Positions 38,434 through 47,900 of a DNA stretch of 64,000 bases are shown here, piece after piece. The notes beneath the pieces were generated by a model. That model was given only the letters and a program-made list of their open reading frames with translations, searched no databases and was not told the DNA's origin. Within the stretch, counting starts at the first letter, position 1. Each line of letters begins with the position of its first letter. The stretch comes from Paramoeba atlantica (taxonomy: Eukaryota; Discosea): NCBI GenBank assembly GCA_977017575.1, contig CDRNVI010000083.1, positions 186,001-250,000 of the forward strand. Reading direction: 5' to 3'. Made by a program: the position numbers and the translations under genes.

Positions 38434-39858
38434 GACGGGTTATATTGCACCCAAAAAATAATTCCTTGCTTTTATCACCTCTTTCGGCTTGTGAAACATT
38501 GTTATTTTGATTTCAGTTAAAAATCTATGTCCGAGTGCGCTTGCAAAGACCTAAGCTGTATCCTTACCTGGCGCAATGATGGGCATATTCCATCAAATTT
38601 TATAAAGTTTCTGATTTCGCACAAGGTTGTGCACGAAGAAGTTTGCTCTGAGCATAGAGCGAGTGGAACCCCAGGAAAGACAAACCCTATGCCAAACATA
38701 TGCTGGAAAAGGAAGGGCAACAATAAGTGTAGGAAGCGCCTTTCTCGTCTTTCACCGTATTTTTCTTCAAAGCAAAAACGAGCCAAAGAAAAATTCTTGT
38801 TCTGGATTAAGATCTACCAAAAAGTCGATGCACAAGCATCTGCTTCGCAACTTTGCGTCAATAGGGACACAATAACAGAGTGGAAGCGTGAACTGTTGCG
38901 CTGTGTGTGGAAGTCTTCAAAGGTGCAGAATGAGACTGTCTTGTTTTCTCGATGTGCGGTGGATGAAACATTTTTCTTTAAGCGGAAGTATAATGTGGGG
39001 CGAAGGACTCGAAGTCAATCCTTTTGGATGCTCACAATCACTGGAATAGCGCGCGGAGGTGGTTGCACTTCGACAATATGGTACCGCGTGGCGAAAAGGG
39101 ACGCTGTAACACTGCAAAATCTAGCGAAAAAACACACTGTGCAGAGTAAAAGAACAGTAGTGTACACCGATGGATGACGTGCTTATAGAGGCCTGGGCCC
39201 TTATACAGTGCGACATCGAACTGTGAACCATTCCAGAAGCGGAAAATACCGGTTTGTCACAGAGGAGGGGGTGCACACGAATCATGCAGAATCAGCTCAC
39301 TCGTCGGTGAAGCGCTCAGTCCGAAGACAAGGAAGGTTGTCTATGAAGCCGAGAGAAGCAGAGAAATGCATTGCCCTATATACACTTTGGTTCAAAAGAA
39401 CCACGTGGCAGGAACGTCTGCAATCATTACTTCTCTGTCTAAAATTTGGGCAATGCCTGCCGAATATAGAAGAAGAGGACAATGAAAGTGAAACAGAAGA
39501 AGAGGAACAATGTGAGCAATTTATGGAAGAGGAGGAAGCAGCAGCAACGGAGGCAGACGACACAGAAACATGGAACATGATCCAGAGTTTCATGAATCTG
39601 TGAAGGAATGTATGAAGTGAGTGGGGTTTTAAGGAGTGTTGTTAAGTTAAGGAGTGTGAATTAGGATGTATGGTGAAAACGTGGTCAATTTTTATGATTT
39701 TCATAATTATTTGTGACAGAAGTCAAGTCCTAAGGAGGTTTGTACTCGAAAATACGGTATAAAACAAAGTTTTGTGTTAAAAGATGAAATTATGTCTGAA
39801 AAATGCATGATCAGGTTTTTTTATATTTTTTTTAGGAATGGGTGCAATATAACCCGTC
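38434..39858 (+). mobile_element. Merlin (IS1016/ISXO2-like) DNA transposon
   Basis: The 20-bp terminal inverted repeats GACGGGTTATATTGCACCCA (38434-38453) and its exact complement (39839-39858) bound a 1,425-bp element that carries a Merlin-type transposase. No convincing 8-9-bp target duplication is left in the flanks. The right end lies 13 bp past the stop codon of the LRR gene 39872-40753, that is within its probable 3' untranslated region. Confidence 0.85.
38527..39603 (+). pseudogene. Merlin/ISXO2-family transposase, interrupted by one in-frame TGA
   Basis: One reading frame of about 358 codons. Family marks: a cysteine-bearing N-terminus, a helix-turn-helix (ASASQLCVNRDTITEWKREL), the catalytic DETFFFKRKYNVGR, then TVVYTDG, and YRFVTEEGVHTNHAESAHSS with the H-T-N-x-x-E motif. 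The third stretch ends with TGA at about 39175-39177, at the place where ISXO2 enzymes have tryptophan (D-G-W-x-A-Y); the frame then continues RAYRGLGPYTVRH without shift. Elsewhere TGA is a stop (URM1), so this is taken as a nonsense mutation from TGG. The acidic tail is low complexity (EEEDNESETEEEE). Confidence 0.85.
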
Positions 39859-39871
39859 TGTAGCCAGGAAA

Positions 39872-40753
39872 TTATAAAATAGCAAAATGTGGGACTTGTG
39901 ATGTTACGTGAATATTATTTCCTCGTAAATGAATGTGTTTCATTGTCACTGGAAGTCTTGACAAATTTACCGAACCTTCGAAACGATTACCTTCAAGTAA
40001 TAAAACACCCATTCTTGCGGGGAGAGACATTAGATCCAGTGCACCGCTGAACTGATTATCCTTAAGGTTTAATCTGTGCATATTAGGTGGCAACACTGTC
40101 AAGTCTACGGGACCAAACATATTGCACATCGTGAGAGCAAAAGAAGTTAACGAGGTCGGGAGATCTGCAACAGGTAATGTTCCTGTAATACCTGCTTGCG
40201 AAGCCATAAAAAAAGATTTGATGGTATCTGGCATGTAGATCCATGCAAAAGTGCCAGAATAGTTATCTTCTTCCTCAGCACCGAAAAGATCGAAGGGATT
40301 TAATCCAAAATATTCCACTTGTTCATCCGTATTGCACTCTACTCCTTTCCAGTCACATGCTCTTATGTTAGTTGTCCATGTCACCCCAGGATTAGAAATA
40401 TTGGCTACAAATCGTGCTAGATTGTATTCCTGAGGAAGAACAGCACCTTTAACTTTAGCCGGACGAGGCAAATTTTGGTCCTTACTAAGAATCGGTGAAA
40501 CGCTTCTATGACACTGAATCATACAGTATGGTGAACACACTATATAGTAAAGGTGTAAGAAAAACAAAACAAAGCTAAGGTGTTTTTGAAATACAAAATA
40601 AGAGTTAATTGAAGAATAAAATTGTCCTTTCTGACCGAATTCGAAAGGTAATACAAAAACAGGAATTTTTAAAATTTGGTACATGATTGTACATAATTGG
40701 GTATAAGATGCCTGTACCAGAACATAAAAGGAAAAGACAAGTTTAAAGCGCAT
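39872..40753 (-). CDS. Leucine-rich-repeat protein (LRR copy 4)
   Basis: A 293-residue frame. Cap sequence VKGAVLPQEYNLARFVANIS with CDWKGVEC, followed by about five LRR units (LPPNMHRLNLKDNQFSG and MSLPARMGVLLLEGNRFEG). The cap starts only at about residue 97; the 95 residues before it contain two or three hydrophobic stretches instead of one short signal peptide, so the true start may be an internal Met (for example near MIQCHRSV) or the 5' end may have been altered. The mobile-element piece at 40795-40940 abuts this 5' end. Function as for the other copies: secreted or surface LRR. Confidence 0.75.
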   Translation of the reverse strand: MRFKLVFSFYVLVQASYTQLCTIMYQILKIPVFVLPFEFGQKGQFYSSINSYFVFQKHLSFVLFFLHLYYIVCSPYCMIQCHRSVSPILSKDQNLPRPAKVKGAVLPQEYNLARFVANISNPGVTWTTNIRACDWKGVECNTDEQVEYFGLNPFDLFGAEEEDNYSGTFAWIYMPDTIKSFFMASQAGITGTLPVADLPTSLTSFALTMCNMFGPVDLTVLPPNMHRLNLKDNQFSGALDLMSLPARMGVLLLEGNRFEGSVNLSRLPVTMKHIHLRGNNIHVTSQVPHFAIL

Positions 40754-40794
40754 TGTGCTCGTAAGGATCTTCTATTTTTGACAAAAATACAACA

Positions 40795-40940
40795 TTTTCA
40801 GAATGAGCTTAGAGCACATTTACGGAAACGAAGAGCTAGGGTTAAGGCTTTCCATGCACGAGACCCGAAATCCATCGAGAGAGTATTATGTAGGAACGCA
40901 AAGAATATCTTGATATACTAACGAGCGTGGATGGCTTTCT
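40795..40940 (+). mobile_element. Mobile-element 3' fragment (plus-strand frame end)
   Basis: In the plus strand this encodes LRKRRARVKAFHARDPKSIE followed by a few residues and a stop, and it matches 38295-38375. It looks like the C-terminal end of a DNA transposase on the same strand as the other elements. It overlaps the 3' end of the minus-strand host frame 40842-41897. Confidence 0.5.
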
Positions 40941-41897
40941 ACATGCAGTAAGCTCTGAAGGTATGTCAACTGCTCCTTCGGTTGAACATTGGGTCAAAAA
41001 CAGTTGAACAACAGTGACTTGTGGAATGATTACATGCTCACCATTAACGCTGCGTAATGTGTTTGAATTTACAATAGTATCATTTTTTACAATTCCGGAA
41101 GTCCAAGAAGTCGTTTTCTCGTTCTCATTGTTTTCGTGCCGCAAAACGGAACCGAATTCCTCCGGATTTAAGAGGCGGAATCCAGATGGGAAGGGAGGAT
41201 CAATGTTACATAAAGTGTAGCACAGAACTGTACCAGTTTTCAATTTCGCATCTTGAGTTGTCGAACGTTTATTCTGCACTTCATTCAAGTAGCAATTCAA
41301 AGTTTCATCCGTTACCAGTTCGATATATTGTGATGATTCATTGCTGGAAGTATTCTCCATGCAAGAACTATTTACCAAAACAGATTGAACTAACCCTTCA
41401 AAACGAGCCAACGTACGAGGAATTCTGGTTTTTGGTGAAATTCTCACCCACATCCTTTTCTTTTGAATATTTTCCACAGGTGTCCCATTGCAAAGCTTTG
41501 AGTCTACTTCTAAAAATATGTTACGAACAACGCCAGGACAGGATGCCTCATCCAACACAGCTAATAGGCATTGATGTAGCGTGGCATAGTGATCTTCCCC
41601 CGAATTTGCGGGATTCGGTGTGTCAGTAACGTTACCAAAATGCTTTCTTCTTGCCGTACGGCCTTTTTCGACACGTGAGCCTGAGGTAAGAGCTTGTCGC
41701 AGAATCAAAACCACAGAAGCCGTGTCAGAAGGAGGGGAATGGGAATCCGATGGGGGTGATGGAAGACGCGCACTCTCTGCATTGGATAAGCGACTTTCAC
41801 ATGCTCGTTCCTTGATTGCCAAGTCTCGCTTTTTACTTTTTCTGGTTCCTTGCAATTGCTTTGACTGTTCCGTTGTCATTTTACAGTTTAGACCCAC
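40842..41897 (-). CDS. Unknown protein, C-terminus running into a repeat
   Basis: A 351-residue frame; MTTEQSKQLQG at residue 7 is an alternative start. The first about 90 residues are basic and serine-rich, with a likely nuclear-signal-like KSKKRDL. The rest is a mixed alpha/beta sequence (HYATLHQCLLAVLDEASCPG and TGTVLCYTLCNIDPPFPSG). No family recognised. The last 26 codons or so (to 40842) lie in a segment repeated at 38295-38375, so the original C-terminus was replaced by inserted DNA. It sits 135 bp downstream of GTPBP1 in the same unit. Confidence 0.6.
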   Translation of the reverse strand: MGLNCKMTTEQSKQLQGTRKSKKRDLAIKERACESRLSNAESARLPSPPSDSHSPPSDTASVVLILRQALTSGSRVEKGRTARRKHFGNVTDTPNPANSGEDHYATLHQCLLAVLDEASCPGVVRNIFLEVDSKLCNGTPVENIQKKRMWVRISPKTRIPRTLARFEGLVQSVLVNSSCMENTSSNESSQYIELVTDETLNCYLNEVQNKRSTTQDAKLKTGTVLCYTLCNIDPPFPSGFRLLNPEEFGSVLRHENNENEKTTSWTSGIVKNDTIVNSNTLRSVNGEHVIIPQVTVVQLFLTQCSTEGAVDIPSELTACRKPSTLVSISRYSLRSYIILSRWISGLVHGKP

Positions 41898-42032
41898 TAA
41901 TAGAAAAACCTAGGATAAAAAGTAAAAGTCGTTTTGCGGTTCACTCTTAACCGCATGTTCGTTCTTTAAAAAAAACATGTACCGCGGTATAAAAAATTGT
42001 TGAATCGAACTGTTGAGAATCGAATTTCGGCG

Positions 42033-44462
42033 TTACGTACCCTTCCTTGTAGGTGTTGGCCTCCCCGTGTGCAACCCGGTCACGATACCCAACCCCTTGG
42101 TCCTACCCTCCCGGAAAACGAGTTTCTGCCCCAGCTTCATAAACTCTGGACGATACAGAAACACAAACCGAACGTTAGCCTTATCCCCCGTACGCAGCAC
42201 CTCCCCGGCATCCAGCTGAATTCTTGCGGCCTGTCGTACCGTGGAGGAATGGATTACGGGCTCGTAGTTTGTACTGATCGTTGTACTGTGGTACAAAATC
42301 GTCACATCCGCGTCAAACGACCAATACGCCACCCCTCCCTTTGCCAGCACCTCTCGCGAGCCCTCCCCGCCCAACACCACCATCCCTTTTCGTACCTGGG
42401 ACCGTTTTTCCCTTTTCAGTGCGAAACAGGCGTCACATCCCGCACACACCCGGGCGACATCCATGCGCTTGGAGTGGATACTCTTAATCTGCGTGGCCCG
42501 GAAGTGACCGCTGCCGTCGGGTCCCAGCGCCACGGCGTCGGACACCCGGAACGTGCCCTGGGTCACGATCCCCGCCACCACGGTCCCGACCCCCGGGACG
42601 TGGAACGTGTTGTCCACCACGAGCTCGGGGGTGGGGAGGTCGCGGGCCGAGAGCCACGGGTACCGCGGCGGGAGGAGATTCAGCAGCGCGTAGAGCAGCG
42701 GGAGGCGATCCCCGGTGACGTTGCTGACCTCGAGGATCGGGACCAGGCGGTCGAGTTTAAGACTGCGTGCGCTGATGGTGACGTCCGAGAGGGATTGGAT
42801 GTGGAACGGGACTTTGCGTACGGTACTGTGGCGCAGGGTACGGAGAATGGTGCGTAGGGTGTCCTGACGTACGTTTTGGGGTGTACTGTCGATACGGGTT
42901 ATGATGACCATAAAAGGTATTTTAAGCGCAAGACACAGTGCGAGGTGCTCCTTGGTCATGCGCTGTATGCCGTTGTTGGCGGAGATCACCAACAGAGCGT
43001 AGTCGGGAAGAGACCGGGTCATACCTAACACCGTGGTTTTAAGGTACCTCTCATGTCCTGCGAGATCAAAGAAGGTAATCACTTTTCGACTCAATCCCTT
43101 GGTTTCCTCCTTTGTGAGAACGTGGGAGTAGTAATTTACCGCAGAGCCATTCTCGTCGAATCCAAGGTATTGTTCACTGATACTGCTTGTGCGTCCACTC
43201 TCTGCCTCGTGGCGGTGCTTAAATACCTTTGAGCGAGCCAGACCTCTGCCGTCGTCCATCTGTTGTCGAGTCAAAACGGAGGTTAGAGTGCTTTTCCCGC
43301 TATCTACGTTGCCACACACAGCAAAACGCATCTCAATGCAGGGGTAGTCCGATATACTGCGAACTAGAACATCCATGGTGGATCGCTCAGGACTGTCGAC
43401 CAGAATTTGCACCTTCGCGCCACATCGGCGAGCGGCTTCTTCAAGTTCTTCTAACTGAGTCTTTATACTCTTTGTTGTGTTTTCCTCGCTAAGCGAGAGC
43501 AACACTTCACCTTGTCCCTCCTGTAACTGAGTTTGAAGGAAGGATGGCTTGTTGACCAAAATTTGAGTATCATGCGTACTCACTGGGTTAGATGTTGATA
43601 ACGAACTAGCTACAGCGGAAGACGTCTTTGCAGTGTGAACGATGTCAGTACTAGCACTGGATCGACTTTCATCCAGCGTGGATTCTGTTTCCTCCACAGA
43701 TTTCTCGTCTAATGGAATTTCTTTGGAGCGAAACAGTGAACTCAGTTTTTTCTCAATCGCCCTCATAATGTTGCTCTTCACTTCCACAATAGAAAATGTT
43801 GATGCGTTGTTCTGAACTGAACTGTTCAAGCCGTTCGATGTATTGTCTTTGTTTATGTAATAAGAATGATTTCCCTTTTTCGCATTTAGAAACTGAACTA
43901 CAATGCGATGCTGTCCATATGAGGAGTGCTCATGATCATAAGGTGATCTTGTTGTAGACGTATTCGAAGATTTCGATTCAGAAGTTGAAGAAAAAGCGTT
44001 TTTACGGAGCGCATTTACCCAGGATTTAACCTGATCTATCTCTTCAACAGTTTTATGTGATGCGCCATCCCATATGGCAATGATGAAAAGGTGAAGCTCA
44101 ATGAGATCTGTTCTGGACGCAGTTTTTGGAGGCGCACGGTTTTCGACGCTGTTGATATTCAAAATTTCCATATTCTTATTGAAATCATTAGATGTGTGTG
44201 ACAGTTCGGGAGACAATGTGCTGGGAGCCTCTGAATTCGCAAGATCATCTTGTAGGTTTTCAAGAAGACTTTTGGTTGGTATCAGTTCCCTTTTCCTTAC
44301 AGAGGGAAGCGCTATTGAAAATTCTTTTTCAAGGTGGCTAAGAAATTCTTTGCACACCCATTCACCGAGCAAGTTCGCCGATGGATCGCTCAAAAGGTGT
44401 AACGTCCATCGGTGTTGTCCAGAGGAATCCTCCAATACAGACCCCCTTTCGGCAGAATTCAT
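42033..44462 (-). CDS. GTPBP1/GTPBP2-like GTPase
   Basis: An 809-residue translational-type GTPase. The N-terminal 375 residues are variable and serine-rich. G1 is at 384-391 (GNVDSGKS), G3 at 466-470 (DLAGH, with ERYLKTTVLG after it), G4 at 522-525 as TRID, where T/N-K-x-D is usual. Between G1 and G3, FKHRHEAESGRTSSIS holds the switch I region found in GTPBP1. Two beta-barrel domains follow with ELVVDNTFHVPGVGTVVAGI and ALGPDGSGHFRATQIKSIHS. The human relatives act on stalled ribosomes and mRNA turnover. The conserved 3' part is strongly GC-rich, the variable 5' part AT-rich. Confidence 0.88.
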   Translation of the reverse strand: MNSAERGSVLEDSSGQHRWTLHLLSDPSANLLGEWVCKEFLSHLEKEFSIALPSVRKRELIPTKSLLENLQDDLANSEAPSTLSPELSHTSNDFNKNMEILNINSVENRAPPKTASRTDLIELHLFIIAIWDGASHKTVEEIDQVKSWVNALRKNAFSSTSESKSSNTSTTRSPYDHEHSSYGQHRIVVQFLNAKKGNHSYYINKDNTSNGLNSSVQNNASTFSIVEVKSNIMRAIEKKLSSLFRSKEIPLDEKSVEETESTLDESRSSASTDIVHTAKTSSAVASSLSTSNPVSTHDTQILVNKPSFLQTQLQEGQGEVLLSLSEENTTKSIKTQLEELEEAARRCGAKVQILVDSPERSTMDVLVRSISDYPCIEMRFAVCGNVDSGKSTLTSVLTRQQMDDGRGLARSKVFKHRHEAESGRTSSISEQYLGFDENGSAVNYYSHVLTKEETKGLSRKVITFFDLAGHERYLKTTVLGMTRSLPDYALLVISANNGIQRMTKEHLALCLALKIPFMVIITRIDSTPQNVRQDTLRTILRTLRHSTVRKVPFHIQSLSDVTISARSLKLDRLVPILEVSNVTGDRLPLLYALLNLLPPRYPWLSARDLPTPELVVDNTFHVPGVGTVVAGIVTQGTFRVSDAVALGPDGSGHFRATQIKSIHSKRMDVARVCAGCDACFALKREKRSQVRKGMVVLGGEGSREVLAKGGVAYWSFDADVTILYHSTTISTNYEPVIHSSTVRQAARIQLDAGEVLRTGDKANVRFVFLYRPEFMKLGQKLVFREGRTKGLGIVTGLHTGRPTPTRKGT

Positions 44463-44706
44463 AAAAAATATGGCAAGACTTCGTACGTAAAAATAAAAAT
44501 TTGCTTGTCTCTAAAAAGGTACTTTTTTCCTACCCGCATTCAAATGTTTCTTTTTTACCATTTACTATACACAATGTCATAACCACACGAATACTTCAGT
44601 TGCTCCCGCTTTGCCTCGCTGTGGCTGGATTTTCTCAATCAAATCAAAAAGATAGTTGCGCTTGGCTAACCTGCTTGACATACCATGACTTCTTCGAATG
44701 AAGAGT

Positions 44707-47619
44707 TTAAAGATACAACGAGGAGGCGAACACAATATCACGCTTTATCATCTGAATGCCAAGCATCATTTTATCGTGTATGAGCTCAGAACCTACGGCC
44801 GGGGATCGAGCGGCGGACGCCAACTGCCGCAACAACTCCTCAAGTCGCCGCATCATTCGCACAATGTCCCCCTCATAGGCATCTGTGCTGTTGACGACAT
44901 CTATAAACTTGCACCCTTTCGCCCACTTGTACGTAACTTCAATAAGAGAGGGCTTAATTTTTTCTGCTCCAGTGTTGGGAGACCCGTCAGCTGAGGTCTC
45001 AGACAAGAGACCCGCATCTTGACATACTTTATGGATACGTGCATTCACGTCGTAGAGCTGACGCAGTGTTTGGTGAAATTTCTCTTCTGGGTCAAAGTTG
45101 TCTGGCGTCTTGTGCACATTCACTAGACAACTTAAGAGAGCAACAATCATTTCAGTTTCCATGTCGTTAAAGATACCACGAAAGAGAAGCTCGGTGAGGA
45201 GAAGCTCGTCTTGGTCGGTGGTGGTGATCTCGCATGCAATGCGTCCCTTTCGCAAAAGCAGATTATTCTCATCAAGATAGTCCAACCGGCGCAGAACACG
45301 CATCATTTTGTGAAGCTCTTCGGTGAGAACTACATGTTTGAGTTGATTTAGATCACTTTGCAACTGCTGTATGTCCATCTCGATGGATTTCTTCAACTCG
45401 AATGCCCGATACGAGGTCACCAGAGCTTCAGATATTTTTCCCTCTCCTGCTGCCAGAGGATTCTTTGCCAGCTGCGCTTCGAGCTTTGAGATACGCTCGC
45501 ATACAGTGTACATTTTCCTATCGGAAATTTTCATCTCCCCAACAGGATCAAGAATTGGCAACTCACCTTTGTATCTCGCAACTACTTTCTTGAGATTACG
45601 ATGCTGCTTCTGACGTTCTTCTAGCGGAAAGCTCGCGTCTTCGGGCATTTTAACGCGAAGCTTGGTAACCTGCGCTATGTCGCCCAGGTCAAATGCCACT
45701 TTCATGAACTCCGTCGGTTCCGATTCCTGGCCTGTAGGGAACGACGCTGGCTCGGGAAAAGCTCCAGATTGATCACTGCGCGCGTCCACCAAAACCTCCA
45801 CGGAATACGAGGTGGGGAGCGATCGGTCGGAAGTCGGTGTGCGGAGCTGACACCCGACAACAATACCAAAGCTGTAATCCGTATTGGGCACTACACTGCG
45901 ACGCACAATCTCAACCACACGACCACGTTGCAGGTAGGGTATGATGTGTGCAGGTTGGATAAGTATCTCATGTTTTTGTTCGCGAAGTTTGTGGAGCACT
46001 TTTTGCGCAGTCCAGTACTGCTCACACACGGCTGGCTGTTCAATACGAAGGGTCTCCATCTTCCGCTGCGCCTCCTCCAATTTCCCCTCAACCACGGGAC
46101 GGTTCCCCTCCTGTTGAAATTGGTAAAAGGATCGCATCATCATGTAGGTCGGATCCGCGTCCTCTACCCGTAGCAGGTTGAGCACCATGTTGTAGGTGAG
46201 GTAGAAGGTGCTGTTGAGCTTGTCAGCCTGTCCACTTACCATAGACCGGAACAGTCCCACCTCCACGGGCTCATCCATTAACACGACCACGACGCCGTTG
46301 CGGTCAAGCCCTCGACGTCCCGCGCGACCACTCATTTGGATGTACTCCCCGCTGGTAAGAAACCGCTTCTCGGAGCCGTCGAATTTCCGCACGCTGGAGA
46401 ACACCACCGTGCGGGCCGGCATATTGAGTCCCATGCTGAACGTCTCGGTGCTAAACAGACACTTGACGAGCCCTGCCTGGAAGAGAAGCTCCACGACCTC
46501 CTTGAGCACAGGGAGCAGCCCGCTGTGGTGAATCCCCACCCCACGCTGGAGCAGCGGGAGGAGATGCTGTACTGCGGGGAGTCGCCGGTCATCCTCACTG
46601 AGACTGTCCATGGCGTTAGTATAGGTCTCGGTGACAAACGCCTCCTCCTGCTCCGTGTTGAATGTTTTCTTGGCGAGTGCCAGCGCCAGGGTCTCACACT
46701 CCGCCTTGGCAAACACAAACACAATACACGGGTGCATGTCGTTTTGGATGATGTGCGTCATGACCTGCATGACCTGGACGTTCATATTCCGGGAGTTTTC
46801 CGCGGGACCGCGCCCTCTTCGGCCGCGGGACTCACCCGTGGGGTCGGGACCGGCCGTGTTCTCCTCGGCCTGTGTGAAGACACTCATCGCTCGGGTATAG
46901 TTCTCCTCTACGAATTTATTCGCGTCCACAATCAACGTAAGCCCGGACCCCCCCTGCGGGAACAGATAATGCCGCAGCGGAACGGGACGCTTATCGGTGT
47001 GCACCACATGACACGTCAACCCGGGGTGGATGGACATTACCCACGCCGCGAACTGGGGACCATTCGGAATCGTCGCACTTAAAAACACATACTGGCACTT
47101 CTCCGGGAGCAGGATAATCGTCTCCTCCCACACCACCCCGCGGCTCTTGTCCCGCATGTAGTGGACCTCATCGAACACCACGCACCCCACCTCGCGCAGC
47201 ATCTCCGTCCCGCGGTACAGCATACTCCGCAGAATCTCTGTCGTCATGACGAGACAGTCCGCGCTGGGCTTCACCGTCGTGTCCCCCGTCATCAGCCCCA
47301 CGCTCTCGAACGTGTCGCTGAACTCGCGGAACTTCTGGTTCGAGAGGGCCTTGATCGGGGAGGTGTAGATCACGCGGCGCCGGGCCCGCAGGTGCATCGC
47401 GATCGCGTACGTCGCGACGGTCGTCTTGCCCGCGGAGGTGTGGGCGGAGACCAGCACGCTGTCGCCGCGCTCCAGGTGCGCGATGGAGTCCTGCTGGAAC
47501 GGGTCCAGGGGGTAGGGGAACGTGAAGGCGGGGGTGGGGGCGGCAGCGCGCTGGGGGGGAACAGGGGGGGCCGGGGAGGTTGTGGGGTGGCAGAGGGCGT
47601 CGACTTCTGTGGTACTCAT
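44707..47619 (-). CDS. MTR4: Exosome-associated DExH RNA helicase MTR4
   Basis: A 970-residue Ski2-like helicase; the start MSTTEVDAL at 47619 is preferred to a longer in-frame start 180 bp upstream that adds an improbable hydrophobic leader. P-loop at 59-66 (AHTSAGKT), DEVH box at 150-153, then SMGLNMPARTVVFSSVRKFD, GEYIQMSGRAGRRGLDRNGV and LLRVEDADPTYMMMRSFYQF. The last group and VRKFDG favour MTR4 over SKI2. The arch (about 560-790) and DSHCT C-terminus (LLLTELLFRGIFNDMETEM) are present. MTR4 feeds RNA into the nuclear exosome for rRNA maturation and decay. The N-terminal extension of other MTR4 proteins is nearly absent. Confidence 0.93.
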   Translation of the reverse strand: MSTTEVDALCHPTTSPAPPVPPQRAAAPTPAFTFPYPLDPFQQDSIAHLERGDSVLVSAHTSAGKTTVATYAIAMHLRARRRVIYTSPIKALSNQKFREFSDTFESVGLMTGDTTVKPSADCLVMTTEILRSMLYRGTEMLREVGCVVFDEVHYMRDKSRGVVWEETIILLPEKCQYVFLSATIPNGPQFAAWVMSIHPGLTCHVVHTDKRPVPLRHYLFPQGGSGLTLIVDANKFVEENYTRAMSVFTQAEENTAGPDPTGESRGRRGRGPAENSRNMNVQVMQVMTHIIQNDMHPCIVFVFAKAECETLALALAKKTFNTEQEEAFVTETYTNAMDSLSEDDRRLPAVQHLLPLLQRGVGIHHSGLLPVLKEVVELLFQAGLVKCLFSTETFSMGLNMPARTVVFSSVRKFDGSEKRFLTSGEYIQMSGRAGRRGLDRNGVVVVLMDEPVEVGLFRSMVSGQADKLNSTFYLTYNMVLNLLRVEDADPTYMMMRSFYQFQQEGNRPVVEGKLEEAQRKMETLRIEQPAVCEQYWTAQKVLHKLREQKHEILIQPAHIIPYLQRGRVVEIVRRSVVPNTDYSFGIVVGCQLRTPTSDRSLPTSYSVEVLVDARSDQSGAFPEPASFPTGQESEPTEFMKVAFDLGDIAQVTKLRVKMPEDASFPLEERQKQHRNLKKVVARYKGELPILDPVGEMKISDRKMYTVCERISKLEAQLAKNPLAAGEGKISEALVTSYRAFELKKSIEMDIQQLQSDLNQLKHVVLTEELHKMMRVLRRLDYLDENNLLLRKGRIACEITTTDQDELLLTELLFRGIFNDMETEMIVALLSCLVNVHKTPDNFDPEEKFHQTLRQLYDVNARIHKVCQDAGLLSETSADGSPNTGAEKIKPSLIEVTYKWAKGCKFIDVVNSTDAYEGDIVRMMRRLEELLRQLASAARSPAVGSELIHDKMMLGIQMIKRDIVFASSLYL

Positions 47620-47900
47620 GGAAGAAAGGAGGGAAGGAAAGGAAAGGAAGAAAAAATATAGGAAAGAGTAAAGAGGGGAGCAGATGCATAATAAAGATTC
47701 AGAAAAGAAAAGCTTACCCATTTCGATCATATCCATCAGATTATGATTTTTTTGTACATCGTAAATTACGGGGTCAAAATATTTGGACACACGAGACATT
47801 TACACGGCGAGACATTTGCTCCATCACAGCTACACGTTGCGTAGCTGTAGGAAGAGGGCGAAACAAACAAACTCTGAAAGCTAATCCAAACCACATATTC

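Noticed and set aside
41997-42857. 286-residue plus-strand frame opposite the GTPBP1-like gene
   Set aside because: Antisense open frame in GC-rich coding DNA.
47620-47799. 60-residue upstream extension of MTR4
   Set aside because: It adds a hydrophobic leader unlike any MTR4; the Met at 47619 begins a normal sequence and leaves room for a 5' UTR.
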